From Desulfocurvus vexinensis DSM 17965 (GTDB lineage Bacteria > Desulfobacterota > Desulfovibrionia > Desulfovibrionales > Desulfovibrionaceae): DNA of 64,000 nucleotides. A model generated the notes under the pieces. It saw only the letters and a program-made list of their open reading frames with translations, did no database searches and had not been told where the DNA came from. Location of the stretch: NCBI RefSeq assembly GCF_000519125.1, contig NZ_JAEX01000011.1:39667-103666 (forward strand), in the 5' to 3' direction. The position numbers and the translations under genes were made by a program. Below, piece after piece: positions 44,698 to 58,801 of the stretch (position 1 is its first letter; every line of letters begins with the position of its first letter).

Positions 44698-46240
44698 CGC
44701 CGACAATCTCATGGGCAGCCGCGTCCTGGTCATCGACGACGACCCGGAAGTGCGCGGCACCATGTGCAGCCTGATTTCGCGGATGATGCTGGCCTGCGAG
44801 GCGGCGGGCACCCTGGCCGAGGGCCTGGCCGCCCTGCAGCGCGGCGGGTTCGACCTGGTGTTCCTCGACGTGCGCCTGCCCGACGGCAACGGCCTGGAAC
44901 GCCTGCCCGAAATCAAGGCCGCCCCGGGCGCGCCCGAGGTCATCATCCTCACCGGGCAGGGCGACCCCGACGGCGCCGAGCTGGCCATCCAGCGCGGGGT
45001 CTGGGACTATCTGGTCAAGCCCTCGCCCATCAAGCAGACCATGCTCTCGGTGCAGCGGGCGCTGAAGTACCGCCAGGAAAAGCGCGGGGCAGCGCCCGTG
45101 GTGGCCCTGAACCTGGAGCATATGGTCGGGCGCGGACCGGCCATGCAGCAGGTCTTCGACTTCATCGCCCAGGCCGCGCGCAGCCACTCCGGCGCGCTGA
45201 TCACCGGCGAGACGGGCACGGGCAAGGAGCTGGCCGCGCGCACCATCCACGAGAACAGCGCCCGCTGCGAGGGCCGTTTCGTGGTGGTGGACTGCGCCTC
45301 GCTCACCGAGACCCTGGTCGAGTCCACCCTGTTCGGCCACCGCAAGGGCGCCTTCACCGGGGCCAACGAGGACCGCATCGGGCTGGTCAAGCTGGCCGAC
45401 GGCGGGACGCTCTTCCTGGACGAGGTGGGCGAGATGCCCCTGGCGCTGCAGAAATCCTTCCTGCGCGTGCTCCAGGAAAAGCGCTTCCGCCCCGTGGGCG
45501 AAACGCGCGAGGTGGAGAGCGATTTCCGCATCGTGGCCGCCACCAACCGCAACCTCGAGGCCATGGTCCAGGCCGGGACCTTCCGCGAGGACCTGCTCTT
45601 CCGGCTCAAGACCATCAGCGTCCACCTGCCGCCGCTGCGCACGCGCAAGGCCGACCTCAAGCCCCTGGCCATGTTCCACGTCAGCCGCCTGTGCGAGCAG
45701 TACGGCATGCCCCTCAAGGGCTTCGGGTCGGACTTTTTCGAGGTCCTGGCGGCCTACCGCTGGCCGGGCAACGTGCGCGAGCTGTTCAACGTGCTGGAGC
45801 GCGCCTGCGTGGCCGCCGGGGAGGAGCGCACCCTGTACGCCATGCACCTGCCCCAGGAGATCCGCATCCAGGTCACCAAGGCCTCCCTGGGCCGCCCTGC
45901 GGAGCGCCAGCCGGAGCCCCGGCCCGGGGCCGCCGGGCCCGCCCCGGCCCCGCAGGCCGCGTCGGTTTCCGGGGACCCCCAGGCCGCCCCGGCGCCCGAG
46001 GCCCCGCAGGCCGGGCCCCAGGGCGCCTGCGACGCCGTCGCCGGGGCCATGGACGCCTTCTTCGCCCGCCGCACGCCCGCGCTCAAGGAGTTCAAGAACG
46101 AGATGGAGCGGCGCTACCTGGAATACCTGCTGGCCATGCACGGCACGAACATCAAGGCCATCCTGCGCGACTCGGGCCTGTCGCGTTCGCATTTCTACGC
46201 CCTGCTCAAGAAGAACGGCATCGGCCAGGCCCCGGAGTAG
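44687..46240 (+). CDS. Sigma-54-dependent response regulator of lactate utilisation
   Basis: The 517-residue protein has a receiver (acidic residues in VIDDDP, Asp61 in FLDVRLPDG), an AAA+ domain (GETGTGKE, GAFTGA at 221-226, LDEVGEMP), and a Fis-type DNA-binding end (NIKAILRDSGLSRSHFYALLKK). A long Pro/Ala-rich linker lies at about 400-450. ATG 44687 overlaps the kinase stop and has GAGGTG 10 bases before; the ATG at 44711 has no ribosome binding site. It is the expected activator of the sigma-54 promoters in front of por and lctP. Confidence 0.94.
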   Translation: MTTSADNLMGSRVLVIDDDPEVRGTMCSLISRMMLACEAAGTLAEGLAALQRGGFDLVFLDVRLPDGNGLERLPEIKAAPGAPEVIILTGQGDPDGAELAIQRGVWDYLVKPSPIKQTMLSVQRALKYRQEKRGAAPVVALNLEHMVGRGPAMQQVFDFIAQAARSHSGALITGETGTGKELAARTIHENSARCEGRFVVVDCASLTETLVESTLFGHRKGAFTGANEDRIGLVKLADGGTLFLDEVGEMPLALQKSFLRVLQEKRFRPVGETREVESDFRIVAATNRNLEAMVQAGTFREDLLFRLKTISVHLPPLRTRKADLKPLAMFHVSRLCEQYGMPLKGFGSDFFEVLAAYRWPGNVRELFNVLERACVAAGEERTLYAMHLPQEIRIQVTKASLGRPAERQPEPRPGAAGPAPAPQAASVSGDPQAAPAPEAPQAGPQGACDAVAGAMDAFFARRTPALKEFKNEMERRYLEYLLAMHGTNIKAILRDSGLSRSHFYALLKKNGIGQAPE

Positions 46241-46526
46241 GGCGCCCCGCCCGTGCCGGGGCGGGGGCAGCCGCCCGGGAGCGCCCCGTCCGCGCCCGGG
46301 TGGGTGGACGGACCACGGCCCTGGCCGGAGACGGACAGAACCTGGCCGCTCCGGGCCCGCGCGGGCCAAGGGCTTCTTTGGCGGGGAGCGCCACAGGCGC
46401 CGAGGCGCCCCGCCCCGGGCGCGTACCGCAGGGGCCGCGACGGTCGCCGAGCCAAAGCCGCCATTCACCGATTATTGACTTGATATGCTCCTTGTTCTCG
46501 GTCAGAAGATGGATATGGGCCCGAGG

Positions 46527-50376
<3,850 letters not shown>

Positions 50377-50416
50377 CCCCGCACCCGGGGGCGCAAGCCC
50401 CGAACCAGTCCCCACG

Positions 50417-50448
50417 CGGGGCGGCGCCTGGCGCCGCCCCGTTTTTTT
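50417..50448 (+). terminator. Rho-independent terminator of por
   Basis: A perfect 11-bp stem (CGGGGCGGCGC / GCGCCGCCCCG) with a CTG loop is followed by seven T residues. It separates por from lctP and makes the second promoter necessary. Confidence 0.93.
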
Positions 50449-50465
50449 CGCGCCGCCGCCAGGGC

Positions 50466-50483
50466 TGTCCTGTTTTCCGGACA
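50466..50483. promoter_or_regulatory. Activator site 1 upstream of lctP
   Basis: TGTCCT-GTTTTC-CGGACA is a 6-6-6 palindrome of the same family as the por sites. It lies about 260 bases before the -24 element, just after the por terminator. Confidence 0.7.
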
Positions 50484-50642
50484 CCCGGGCCGCCCAAAAA
50501 CGGGCCCGGGGTTGCCATCTGTCCGTACTCTGCTAGTATCACGATCAGGAAACCTCCCGTCATGGGCGCGCAGGTGCGTGGGACGCGACGGGGGGGCGCC
50601 AGCCTGCGGGTGGTCCTGCGGGCGGCAGCCGCGCAGCCCGGG

Positions 50643-50660
50643 CGTCCGTTTTCCCGGACA
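50643..50660. promoter_or_regulatory. Activator site 2 upstream of lctP
   Basis: CGTCCG-TTTTCC-CGGACA has the shared 6-6-6 design. Its centre is about 93 bases before the -24 element. Confidence 0.75.
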
Positions 50661-50742
50661 CGGCGGGGCCGCCCCGTTGCACGGCCCGCAGGATACGACG
50701 TCAACTCGCTGTCATCATTGCCTGTTCTCTCCCAGACGCCAC

Positions 50743-50760
50743 TTGGCACACTCCTTGTTT
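50743..50760 (+). promoter_or_regulatory. Sigma-54 promoter of the lctP operon
   Basis: TTGGCAC-ACTCC-TTGTTT has a perfect -24 hexamer and the same TTGTTT -12 variant as por, with GG-N10-GT spacing. The leader to the ATG is about 40 nt. Confidence 0.82.
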
Positions 50761-50809
50761 AGCGAACCTTGCTTTTCGTTCACCCTCAACCCCTTTCAAG
50801 GAGCCTGTT

Positions 50810-52519
50810 ATGTCAATTGGTGTTCTGGCCCTGGTCGCGGCCCTGCCCATTGCGGTGGCCCTGGTCCTGATGGTGGGCCTGCGCTGGCCCGCAACCAAAG
50901 CCATGCCCCTGGCCTGGCTTGTGTGCGTGCTGGGCGGTCTGACCGCCTGGAACCTGCCCGTGAGCTACCTGGCGGCCCTGTCCCTGCAGGGTGTGGTCAC
51001 TGCCGTGGGCATCCTGATCATCGTCTTTGGCGCCATCATCATCCTGTACACCCTCAAATACTCCGGCGGCATGGAGACCATCCAGTACGGGATGCAGAAC
51101 GTCTCTGCCGACCGGCGCGTGCAGGCCATCATCATCGGCTACATGTTCGCGGCCTTCATCGAAGGCGCGGCGGGCTTCGGCACCCCGGCGGCCCTGGCGG
51201 CCCCGCTGCTGCTCAGCCTGGGCTTCCCGCCCCTGGCCGCCGCGGTCATCTGCCTGGTGTTCAACTCCTTCCCGGTGAGCTTCGGCGCGGTGGGCACGCC
51301 CATCATCCTCGGCCTGAAGTTCCTCAACCCGCTGGTCACCGAAGCCGTGAACACCGTGCCCGGCGTGAACTTCGCCACCATGGGCGAGTTCAACGCCGTC
51401 ATCGGCCACTGGGTCACCCTGCTGCACCTGCCGATGATCTTCATCCTGCCCGTCTTCATGCTCGGCTTCATCACCCGCTTCTTCGGGCCCAAGCGCTCCT
51501 GGGCCGACGGCTTCAAGGCCTGGAAGTTCTGCATCTTCGCCGCCGTGGCCTTCGCGGTGCCCTACCTGGGCTTCGCCTGGCTGGTGGGCCCCGAGTTCCC
51601 CTCGCTCATCGGTGGTCTGGTCGGCCTGGGCATCATCGTCGCCGGAGCCAAGAAGGGCTTCTGCGTGCCCAAGGAGACCTGGGACTTCGGCCCCATGGAG
51701 AAGTGGGACGCCGACTGGACCGGTGAGATCAAGGGTTCCACCAGCTGCGAGTTCAAGTGCCACATGAGCCAGTTCAAGGCCTGGCTGCCCTACATGCTCA
51801 TCGGCCTGATCCTGGTGCTGACCCGCATCCCCGAGCTGGGCCTCAAGGGCTGGCTGGCGTCGCAGAAGATCCTCTTCGCCGACATCATGGGCTTCACGGG
51901 CGTGTCGGCCTCCATCGACTACCTCTACCTGCCCGGCACCATTCCCTTCATGCTGGTCGCCCTGCTGACCATCCTGATCCACGGCATGCCCGGCGAGGCG
52001 GCCAAGAAGGCCTGGGTGGAATCCTTCGCCAAGATGAAGAACCCGACCATCGCCCTGTTCTTCGCCGTGGCCCTGGTGTCCATCTTCCGCGGCTCCGGCG
52101 TGGCCGACGCGGCCCTGAACCCCGGCGGCTACCCCTCCATGCCCCTGGCCATGGCCCAGGCCGTGGCGGGCTTCGCGGGCAACGCCTGGCCCATGTTCGC
52201 CTCCTACGTGGGCGGCCTGGGCGCGTTCATCACCGGCTCCAACACCGTGTCCGACCTGCTGTTCGCCGAGTTCCAGTGGGGCGTGGCGGCGCAGCTCGAC
52301 CTGCCGCGCCAGATCATCGTGGCCGCCCAGGTCGCCGGTGGCGCCATGGGCAACATGATCTGCATCCACAACATCGTGGCCGTGTGCGCGGTGGTGGGCC
52401 TGTCGGGCATGGAAGGCCCGATCCTGCGCCGCACCGTGTGGCCTTTCCTGCTCTACGGCATCGTGGTGGGCATCGTGGCCAGCCTGATGTCCTTCGTGTT
52501 CCTGCCGCACCTGTACTAG
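50810..52519 (+). CDS. lctP: L-lactate permease
   Basis: This 569-residue permease of the LctP/LldP family imports lactate with protons. It has about 13 membrane segments and the family stretch [31 protein letters not shown] near residue 120. Other conserved parts are [16 protein letters not shown] [14 protein letters not shown] and [23 protein letters not shown] near the end. ATG has AAGGAG 5 bases upstream. It is the first gene of the seven-gene lactate operon and sits behind a sigma-54 promoter. Confidence 0.96.
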   Translation: MSIGVLALVAALPIAVALVLMVGLRWPATKAMPLAWLVCVLGGLTAWNLPVSYLAALSLQGVVTAVGILIIVFGAIIILYTLKYSGGMETIQYGMQNVSADRRVQAIIIGYMFAAFIEGAAGFGTPAALAAPLLLSLGFPPLAAAVICLVFNSFPVSFGAVGTPIILGLKFLNPLVTEAVNTVPGVNFATMGEFNAVIGHWVTLLHLPMIFILPVFMLGFITRFFGPKRSWADGFKAWKFCIFAAVAFAVPYLGFAWLVGPEFPSLIGGLVGLGIIVAGAKKGFCVPKETWDFGPMEKWDADWTGEIKGSTSCEFKCHMSQFKAWLPYMLIGLILVLTRIPELGLKGWLASQKILFADIMGFTGVSASIDYLYLPGTIPFMLVALLTILIHGMPGEAAKKAWVESFAKMKNPTIALFFAVALVSIFRGSGVADAALNPGGYPSMPLAMAQAVAGFAGNAWPMFASYVGGLGAFITGSNTVSDLLFAEFQWGVAAQLDLPRQIIVAAQVAGGAMGNMICIHNIVAVCAVVGLSGMEGPILRRTVWPFLLYGIVVGIVASLMSFVFLPHLY

Positions 52520-52549
52520 GGGCGGCGTACTGACAGGCGATTGAAAGAA

Positions 52550-52583
52550 TCCGCCGGGGCCGGGCCCGCCCGGCCCCGGCGGA
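52550..52583 (+). other. Intercistronic hairpin lctP-glcD
   Basis: A perfect 15-bp stem (52550-52564 with 52569-52583) has a CCCG loop and no T-run. It is probably a processing or stability element within the operon. Confidence 0.75.
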
Positions 52584-52629
52584 CAACTCCAAACCCAACG
52601 GAATCGCGCCATTCCAGGAGAGTGAGTCC

Positions 52630-54012
52630 ATGCCCAGTAATGCGTTGATCAAGGAATTCCAGGCCATCGTCGGCAAGGAAAACGTGCTGGAGAGCGAGGC
52701 CGACCGGCATTCGTACTCCTACGATTCCGCCGTCCTCGACCCGGTGGTTCCCGACCTGGCCGTGCGGCCCACCACCAGCGAGGAGCTGGGCAAGGTCGTG
52801 CGGCTGTGCAACGAGAACGGCCTGCCCGTCACTCCGCGTGGCTCCGGCACCAACCTCTCGGGCGGCACCATCCCCTCCAAGGGCGGCATCGTGCTGCTCA
52901 CCAACGCCCTGAACAAGATCGTGGAGATCAACGAAGAGGACCTGTACGCTGTGGTCCAGCCCGGCGTGATCACCGCCAAGTTCGCCGCCGAGGTCGCCAA
53001 GCGCGGCCTGTTCTACCCGCCGGACCCGGGCTCCCAGGCCGTGTCCACCCTGGGCGGCAACGTGGCCGAGAACGCGGGCGGCCTGCGCGGCCTGAAGTAC
53101 GGCGTGACCAAGGACTACGTCATGGGCGTCGATTTCTTCGACGTGAACGGCGAGCTGGTCAAGTCCGGGTCGCGCACGGTCAAGTGCGTCACCGGGCTGA
53201 ACCTTTCCGCGCTCCAGGTGGCCAGCGAGGGCACCATGGGCGTGTTCAACGAGATCATCCTGAAGCTCGTGCCGCCGCCTGCGGCCAACAAGGCCATGAT
53301 GGCCCTGTTCGACAACGTGGACAAGGCCTCGGCCACCGTGGCGGCCATCATCGCCGCCAAGATCGTGCCCTGCACCCTGGAGCTGCTGGACAACGTGACC
53401 ATCAACCTGGTGGAGGACTTCACCAAGGCCGGCCTGCCGCGCGACGCCCAGGCCATCCTGCTCATCGAGGTGGACGGCCACCCCGGGCAGGTCGCCGAGG
53501 AGGCCGAGAAGGTCGTGGCCATCTGCAAGAAGACCGGGGCCACCGAGGTCAAGGCCGCCAAGGACGAGGCCGAGCGCAACAAGCTGTGGGAGGCGCGCCG
53601 CGCCGCGCTGCCCGCCCTGGCCCGCGCCAAGCCCACCACCGTGCTCGAGGACGCCACCGTGCCGCGCTCCAAGATCCCGGCCATGATCAAGGCCATCAAC
53701 GCCATCGCCAAGAAGTACGACCTGACCATCGGCACCTTCGGCCACGCGGGCGACGGCAACCTGCACCCGACCATCATGTGCGACAAGCGCGACAAGAACG
53801 AGTTCCATCGCGTGGAGCAGGCCGTGGACGAGATCTTCGACGTGGCCCTGTCCTTCAAGGGCACCCTGTCGGGCGAGCACGGCATCGGCCTGGCCAAGGC
53901 CAAGTGGCTGGAGAAGGAAACCTCCGCCGCCACCATCGCCTACGCCAAGGCCCTCAAGAAGGCCATCGACCCCAAGGGCATCCTGAACCCTGGCAAGATC
54001 ATTGGAGGGTAA
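52630..54012 (+). CDS. glcD: FAD-linked lactate dehydrogenase (GlcD/Dld type)
   Basis: This 460-residue flavoprotein oxidises lactate (probably the D isomer) to pyruvate. The PCMH-type FAD domain has TPRGSGTNLSGGTIP, PPDPGSQAVSTLGGNVAENAGG and LKYGVTKDYVMG. The C-terminal domain has the His-containing FGHAGDGNLHP and LSGEHGIGLAK. GGAGAG precedes the ATG. It lies 4 bases before the iron-sulfur partner and probably forms a complex with it to pass electrons on. Confidence 0.95.
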   Translation: MPSNALIKEFQAIVGKENVLESEADRHSYSYDSAVLDPVVPDLAVRPTTSEELGKVVRLCNENGLPVTPRGSGTNLSGGTIPSKGGIVLLTNALNKIVEINEEDLYAVVQPGVITAKFAAEVAKRGLFYPPDPGSQAVSTLGGNVAENAGGLRGLKYGVTKDYVMGVDFFDVNGELVKSGSRTVKCVTGLNLSALQVASEGTMGVFNEIILKLVPPPAANKAMMALFDNVDKASATVAAIIAAKIVPCTLELLDNVTINLVEDFTKAGLPRDAQAILLIEVDGHPGQVAEEAEKVVAICKKTGATEVKAAKDEAERNKLWEARRAALPALARAKPTTVLEDATVPRSKIPAMIKAINAIAKKYDLTIGTFGHAGDGNLHPTIMCDKRDKNEFHRVEQAVDEIFDVALSFKGTLSGEHGIGLAKAKWLEKETSAATIAYAKALKKAIDPKGILNPGKIIGG

Positions 54013-54016
54013 GGGC

Positions 54017-55309
54017 ATGGCCGATTTGCATAAGCTCGCCCAGATGCTCCAGGAGCTGGACGACCAGATGGTGGCCTGCATGAAGTGCGGGATGTGCCAG
54101 GCGGTCTGTCCGGTCTTCGCGGAGTCGCTCAACGAGGCGGACGTCACGCGCGGCAAGATCGCGCTGCTGGAGAACCTGGCCAAGGAAATGATCGCCGACG
54201 CCAAGGGCGTGCAGGAGAAGCTGAACAAGTGCCTGCTGTGCGGGTCCTGCGCGGCCAACTGCCCCAGCGGCGTGAAGATCATGGACATCTTCCTCAAGGC
54301 CCGCATCATCGTGAACACCTACATGGGCCTGTCGCCGGTCAAGAAGGTGATCCTCAAGGGCATGCTGACCCGCCCGGCGCTGTTCAACTCGCTGGTCAGC
54401 GTGGCCGCGCGGTTCCAGGGCGTGTTCAGCACGCCCGTGAACGAGATCATCGGCTCGTCGTGCTCGCAGTGGCTCTCGCCGGTCATCGGCGACCGGCACT
54501 TCCTGGGCCTGGCCAAGGAGCCCCTGCACAGCGCCGTGCCGTCCCTGGACAGCGCTCCCGGCGCCTCGGGGCTCAAGGTGGCCTTCTTCCCGGGCTGCGT
54601 GGTGGACAAGATGTTCCCCCGCGTGGGCCACGCGGTGCTCAAGGTCATGGCCCACCACGGGGTGGGTGTCTACCTGCCCGCCGGGCAGTCGTGCTGCGGC
54701 ATCCCCGCGCTGTCCTCGGGCGACCGCGACTCCTACGAGAAGCTCGTGGCGGCCAACGCCAGGCTCTTCGCCAAGGGCCGCTTCGACGCGCTGGTCACCC
54801 CGTGCGCCACCTGCACGGCGACCATCAAGGAACTGTGGCCCAAGTTCGTGGACGGCTTCGACGCCACCACCAAGGCCCAGGTCCTGGCCATGTCCGAAAA
54901 GGCCATGGACGTGAACCAGTTCCTGGTGGACAAGGTCGGCGTGACCGCTGTGGACAAGCCCACCGGGGGCACGCGCGTCACCGTGCACGACCCCTGCCAC
55001 CTGGCCAAGAGCCTGGGCGTGCGCAAGCAGCCGCGCACGCTTTTGGGCGCCAACCGCGACTACGAACTGGTGGAAATGGCCGAGGCCGACCGCTGCTGCG
55101 GCTGCGGCGGCAGTTTCAACCTGGCCCACTACGAGGTGTCGCGCAGCATCGGCCGCCGCAAGCGCGACAACATCGTGGCCTCCAAGGCCGACGTGGTGGC
55201 CACGGGTTGCCCTGCGTGCATGATGCAGATAAGCGATATGCTGTCCCAGGCGGGCGACCGCATCGCGGTACGCCACCCCGTGGAAATCTACGCCGAAACC
55301 ATCGACTGA
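54017..55309 (+). CDS. glcF: Iron-sulfur partner of lactate dehydrogenase (GlcF-like, CCG domains)
   Basis: The 430-residue protein has two ferredoxin motifs (CMKCGMCQAVCP and CLLCGSCAANCP, within the first 85 residues) and two CCG domains (SCCGIP and CCGCGGSF, with CX37-41CCG pattern) as in heterodisulfide-reductase-like subunits. It takes electrons from GlcD towards the membrane or a cytoplasmic carrier. ATG 54017 was chosen for GGAGGG 7 bases upstream; the TTG at 54002 lies within glcD. Confidence 0.94.
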   Translation: MADLHKLAQMLQELDDQMVACMKCGMCQAVCPVFAESLNEADVTRGKIALLENLAKEMIADAKGVQEKLNKCLLCGSCAANCPSGVKIMDIFLKARIIVNTYMGLSPVKKVILKGMLTRPALFNSLVSVAARFQGVFSTPVNEIIGSSCSQWLSPVIGDRHFLGLAKEPLHSAVPSLDSAPGASGLKVAFFPGCVVDKMFPRVGHAVLKVMAHHGVGVYLPAGQSCCGIPALSSGDRDSYEKLVAANARLFAKGRFDALVTPCATCTATIKELWPKFVDGFDATTKAQVLAMSEKAMDVNQFLVDKVGVTAVDKPTGGTRVTVHDPCHLAKSLGVRKQPRTLLGANRDYELVEMAEADRCCGCGGSFNLAHYEVSRSIGRRKRDNIVASKADVVATGCPACMMQISDMLSQAGDRIAVRHPVEIYAETID

Positions 55310-55315
55310 TCCGGG

Positions 55316-55342
55316 CCGGGGCGGGCGTGTGGCCCGCCCCGG
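55316..55342 (+). other. Intercistronic hairpin glcF-pta
   Basis: An 11-bp stem (CCGGGGCGGGC / GCCCGCCCCGG) has a GTGTG loop and no T-run, another within-operon hairpin. Confidence 0.7.
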
Positions 55343-55373
55343 TCACTTCAAAGGACAAGGAGAACGAAAAGCG

Positions 55374-57488
55374 ATGTCCAACAACCTCTACATCACGGCC
55401 ACCGAGACGCGCAGCGGCAAGTCCGCCATTGCGCTCGGCGTGATGCAGCTTCTGCTCGGCAAGGTCCGCAAGGTCGCCTTCTTCAGGCCGATCATCAACG
55501 ACAACGTGGACGGCAAGCCCGACCACGACATCCGCCTGATCCTGACCCATTTTAACCTCGACGTGCCCTACGAGGCCACCTACGCCTGCACCCTGAGCGA
55601 GGCCCGCGAGCTGATCAACACCGGGCGCCATGCCCTGCTGCTGGAAAATATCCTGAACAAGTACAAGGCCCTGGAGGCCGAGTACGATTTCGTGCTCTGC
55701 GAGGGCACCGATTTCCAGGGCAAGAATCCGGCCTTCGAGTTCGAGATCAATGCCGACATCGCCGCCAACCTGGGCGCGCCGGTGCTGCTGGTGGCCAGCG
55801 GGCGCGGCAAGAGCGAGAAGGAGGTCCTGGACTCGGCCCAGCTGACCATCGAGACCCTGGAGGAAAAGGGTCTGGACCTGGTGGCCTGCGTGGTCAACCG
55901 CGTGGAGGACGGCGACGGCGTCGCCATCGCCCAGGGCCTGCGCAGCCAGCTGCGCTCCAAGCAGCCGCTGCTGGTCTACGCCATCCCCGAGGACGCCAGC
56001 CTGGGCAACCCGACCATGGGCGACGTGCGCAAGTGGCTGGGCGCCGACGTGCTCTACGGCCACGGCCGCCTGGACACTCTGGTGGAGGACTACGTCATCG
56101 CCGCCATGCAGGTGGGCAACTTCCTGGAGTACATCCAGCAGGGCAGCCTGATCATCACCCCCGGCGACCGCGAGGACATCATCCTGGCCAGCCTGGCCTC
56201 CCGGCTGTCCACCTCCTATCCCGACATTTCCGGCATCCTGCTCACCGGCGGGCTGACCCCCTCGGTGAACGTGCACCGGCTCATCGAGGGCTGGACCGGC
56301 GTGCCCGTGCCCATCCTCTCCGCCGAGGGCAACACCTTCAAGACCACGCGGCTGCTCTCCGAGCTCTATGGGCGCATCGCCCCCGAGGACGTGCGCAAGA
56401 TCGCCTCGGCCCTGGGCAACTTCGAGGCCTGCGTGGACGTGGCCGAGCTGCGCGAGCGCCTGGGCCAGGCCAAGTCCGGCAAGGTCACGCCCAAGATGTT
56501 CGAGTACACCCTGGTGGAGCGGGCCAAGTCGCACAAGATGCGCATCGTGCTGCCCGAGGGCGAGAGCGAACGCATCCTGCGCGCGGCGGACATCCTCTCG
56601 CGCCGGGGCGTGGCCGACTTGGTGCTTCTGGGCGACTGCGCGCGCATCGAGGCGCGCATCTCCGAGCTGGGCCTGGCCCTGGGCTCGGGGGTGGACATCG
56701 TCTGCCCCAAGCAGAGCGCCCTGCTCGACGAGTACGCCCGGGCCTACTTCGAGGCCCGCAGGCACAAGGGCATCCGCGAGGAGGACGCCCGCGACCGCAT
56801 GCTCGACCCGACCTACTTCGGCACGATGATGGTCCACCTGGGCCAGGCCGACGGCATGGTCTCCGGCGCGGAGAACACCACGGCCCACACCATCCGCCCG
56901 GCCTTCGAGTTCGTGAAGACCAAGCCCGGGGCGGGGCTGGTGTCCAGCGTGTTCCTGATGTGCCTGCGCGACCGGGTGCACGTCTACGGCGACTGCGCCG
57001 TGATCCCCAACCCCGATGCCGGGCAGCTGGCCGAGATCGCCCTGTCCTCGGCGGAGACGGCCCGGGTCTTCGGCATCGAGCCGCGCGTGGCCATGCTGTC
57101 CTACTCCACGGGCAAGTCCGGCTCCGGCGAGGAGGTGGAGAAGGTCACCCGCGCCACGGAGATCGCCCGCGAGCGCGCCGCCGGGCGCTTCCCCATCGAG
57201 GGCCCGCTGCAGTTCGACGCCGCCGTGGACCCCGAGGTCGCCAAGACCAAGATGCCCGGCTCCGACGTGGCCGGGCGCGCCACGGTGTTCGTCTTCCCCG
57301 ACCTGAACACCGGCAACAACACCTACAAGGCCGTGCAGCGCAGCGCGGGCGCCGTGGCCATCGGCCCGGTGCTCCAGGGCCTGAACAAGCCCGTCAACGA
57401 CCTCTCGCGCGGCTGCACCGTGCCCGACATCGTCAACACCGTGGCCATCACCGCCATCCAGGCGCAGGCCGATAAAGGATTGATCTAG
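55374..57488 (+). CDS. pta: Phosphate acetyltransferase, long form
   Basis: This 704-residue enzyme converts acetyl-CoA and phosphate to acetyl phosphate. It has an N-terminal BioD-like and DRTGG regulatory part (YITATETRSGKSAIALG, and ITPGDREDIILA) and a C-terminal catalytic part (LPEGESERILRAADIL, VSGAENTTAHTIRPAFEFVK, YSTGKSGSG, NTGNNTYKAVQRS). The length is that of the long Pta class. ATG 55374 follows AAGGAG by about 10 bases. It overlaps functionally with ackA, one base downstream, to make ATP from acetyl-CoA. Confidence 0.97.
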   Translation: MSNNLYITATETRSGKSAIALGVMQLLLGKVRKVAFFRPIINDNVDGKPDHDIRLILTHFNLDVPYEATYACTLSEARELINTGRHALLLENILNKYKALEAEYDFVLCEGTDFQGKNPAFEFEINADIAANLGAPVLLVASGRGKSEKEVLDSAQLTIETLEEKGLDLVACVVNRVEDGDGVAIAQGLRSQLRSKQPLLVYAIPEDASLGNPTMGDVRKWLGADVLYGHGRLDTLVEDYVIAAMQVGNFLEYIQQGSLIITPGDREDIILASLASRLSTSYPDISGILLTGGLTPSVNVHRLIEGWTGVPVPILSAEGNTFKTTRLLSELYGRIAPEDVRKIASALGNFEACVDVAELRERLGQAKSGKVTPKMFEYTLVERAKSHKMRIVLPEGESERILRAADILSRRGVADLVLLGDCARIEARISELGLALGSGVDIVCPKQSALLDEYARAYFEARRHKGIREEDARDRMLDPTYFGTMMVHLGQADGMVSGAENTTAHTIRPAFEFVKTKPGAGLVSSVFLMCLRDRVHVYGDCAVIPNPDAGQLAEIALSSAETARVFGIEPRVAMLSYSTGKSGSGEEVEKVTRATEIARERAAGRFPIEGPLQFDAAVDPEVAKTKMPGSDVAGRATVFVFPDLNTGNNTYKAVQRSAGAVAIGPVLQGLNKPVNDLSRGCTVPDIVNTVAITAIQAQADKGLI

Positions 57489-57489
57489 C

Positions 57490-58701
57490 ATGAAGATTCT
57501 CGTCATCAACTCGGGCAGCTCGTCCATCAAGTACCAGCTGCTGGACATGCCGGCGGGCAACCCCATGGCCTCGGGCGTGGTGGAGCGCATCGGCCTGGAC
57601 ATGGGCACCCTGACCCACAAGAAGCACCCCGGCACCGAGGCCGAGGCCAAGACCGTCATCGAGCGGCCCATCCCCGACCACGCCACGGGCATGAAGCTGG
57701 TCACCGACATCCTGGCCGACCCCGAGCACGGCGTGATCCGGGACACCTCGGAGATCGACGGGGTGGGCCACCGCGTGGTGCACGGCGGCGAGCGCTTCGC
57801 CGCCCCGGCCCTGGTGGACGACACCGTCGTGGCGGGCATCCGCGAGGTTTCACCCCTGGCCCCGCTGCACAACCCCGGCGCCCTGGCGGGCATCGAGGTC
57901 GCCCGGGCCCTGTTCCCCAAGGTCGGGCACGTGGTGGTCTTCGACACCGCCTTCCACCAGACCATCCCCCAGAGCGCCTACATGTACGCGCTGCCCTACG
58001 AGCTGTACGAGGAACTGGGCATCCGCCGCTACGGCTTCCACGGCACCTCGCACAAGTACGTGTCGCGGCGCGCGGCCGAGCTTCTGGGCCGCCCGGTGGA
58101 AGAGCTGAACCTGATCACCGTGCACCTGGGCAACGGCTCGTCGGTCACCGCCGTGCAGGGCGGCAAGAGCATCGACACCTCCATGGGCATGACCCCCCTG
58201 GCGGGCGTGATCATGGGCACCCGCTCGGGCAACATCGACCCGGCGGTGATCAGCTTCCTGGCCGAGCGCAAGGGCATGTCCATCCAGGAGGTCAACGACC
58301 TGCTGACCAAGAAGAGCGGCCTGGTGGGCATCTGCGGCATGAGCGACATGCGCGACATCCACGCCGCCCGCGAAAAGGGCGACGCCCGCGCCCAGTTGGC
58401 CCTGGAGATGGTCTGCCACCGCATTCGCATGTATATTGGCGCCTACTGGGCCGAGCTTGGCCGGGTGGACGCCGTGGTCTTCACCGCCGGCATCGGCGAG
58501 AACGACCCCGAAGTGCGCCTGGGCAGCGTCAGCGGCATGGAGCCCCTGGGGCTGACCCTCGACCGCGAGGCCAACGCCCGTCGCGCCGGGGAGTGGATGC
58601 GCATCAGCACCCCCGACAGCCCGGTGCAGGTCCTGGTGGTACGCACCAACGAGGAGCTGGAAATCGCGCGCGAGACGATGGAGATCCTGCGCGGCAGATA
58701 G
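57490..58701 (+). CDS. ackA: Acetate kinase
   Basis: This 403-residue ASKHA-fold kinase turns acetyl phosphate and ADP into acetate and ATP. It has MKILVINSGSSSIKYQL at the start, HRVVHGGE, FDTAFHQTIP, YGFHGTSHKYVS, LGNGSSVTAVQGGKSIDTSMGMTPL and FTAGIGEN. Its start lies one base after the pta stop. It provides the substrate-level phosphorylation that pays for sulfate activation when lactate is oxidised. Confidence 0.98.
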   Translation: MKILVINSGSSSIKYQLLDMPAGNPMASGVVERIGLDMGTLTHKKHPGTEAEAKTVIERPIPDHATGMKLVTDILADPEHGVIRDTSEIDGVGHRVVHGGERFAAPALVDDTVVAGIREVSPLAPLHNPGALAGIEVARALFPKVGHVVVFDTAFHQTIPQSAYMYALPYELYEELGIRRYGFHGTSHKYVSRRAAELLGRPVEELNLITVHLGNGSSVTAVQGGKSIDTSMGMTPLAGVIMGTRSGNIDPAVISFLAERKGMSIQEVNDLLTKKSGLVGICGMSDMRDIHAAREKGDARAQLALEMVCHRIRMYIGAYWAELGRVDAVVFTAGIGENDPEVRLGSVSGMEPLGLTLDREANARRAGEWMRISTPDSPVQVLVVRTNEELEIARETMEILRGR

Positions 58702-58740
58702 GCGGCCCCGGGCGGGAATGCAAACAAACGGCGCCCCGCC

Positions 58741-58772
58741 CCCCGGCGCCCGGGATTCCCCGGGCGCCGGGG
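58741..58772 (+). other. Intercistronic hairpin ackA-lutC
   Basis: A perfect 14-bp stem (58741-58754 with 58759-58772) has an ATTC loop and no T-run. Confidence 0.7.
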
Positions 58773-58801
58773 GGCCTCGCGCCACATAAGGGAGTATCGA
58801 C

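Larger units (their letters stand above)
50377..50809. other. por terminator and lctP promoter region
   Basis: There is no gene in these 433 bases. They hold the por terminator, two activator palindromes, a sigma-54 promoter and the lctP ribosome binding site AAGGAG (50799-50804). Confidence 0.75.
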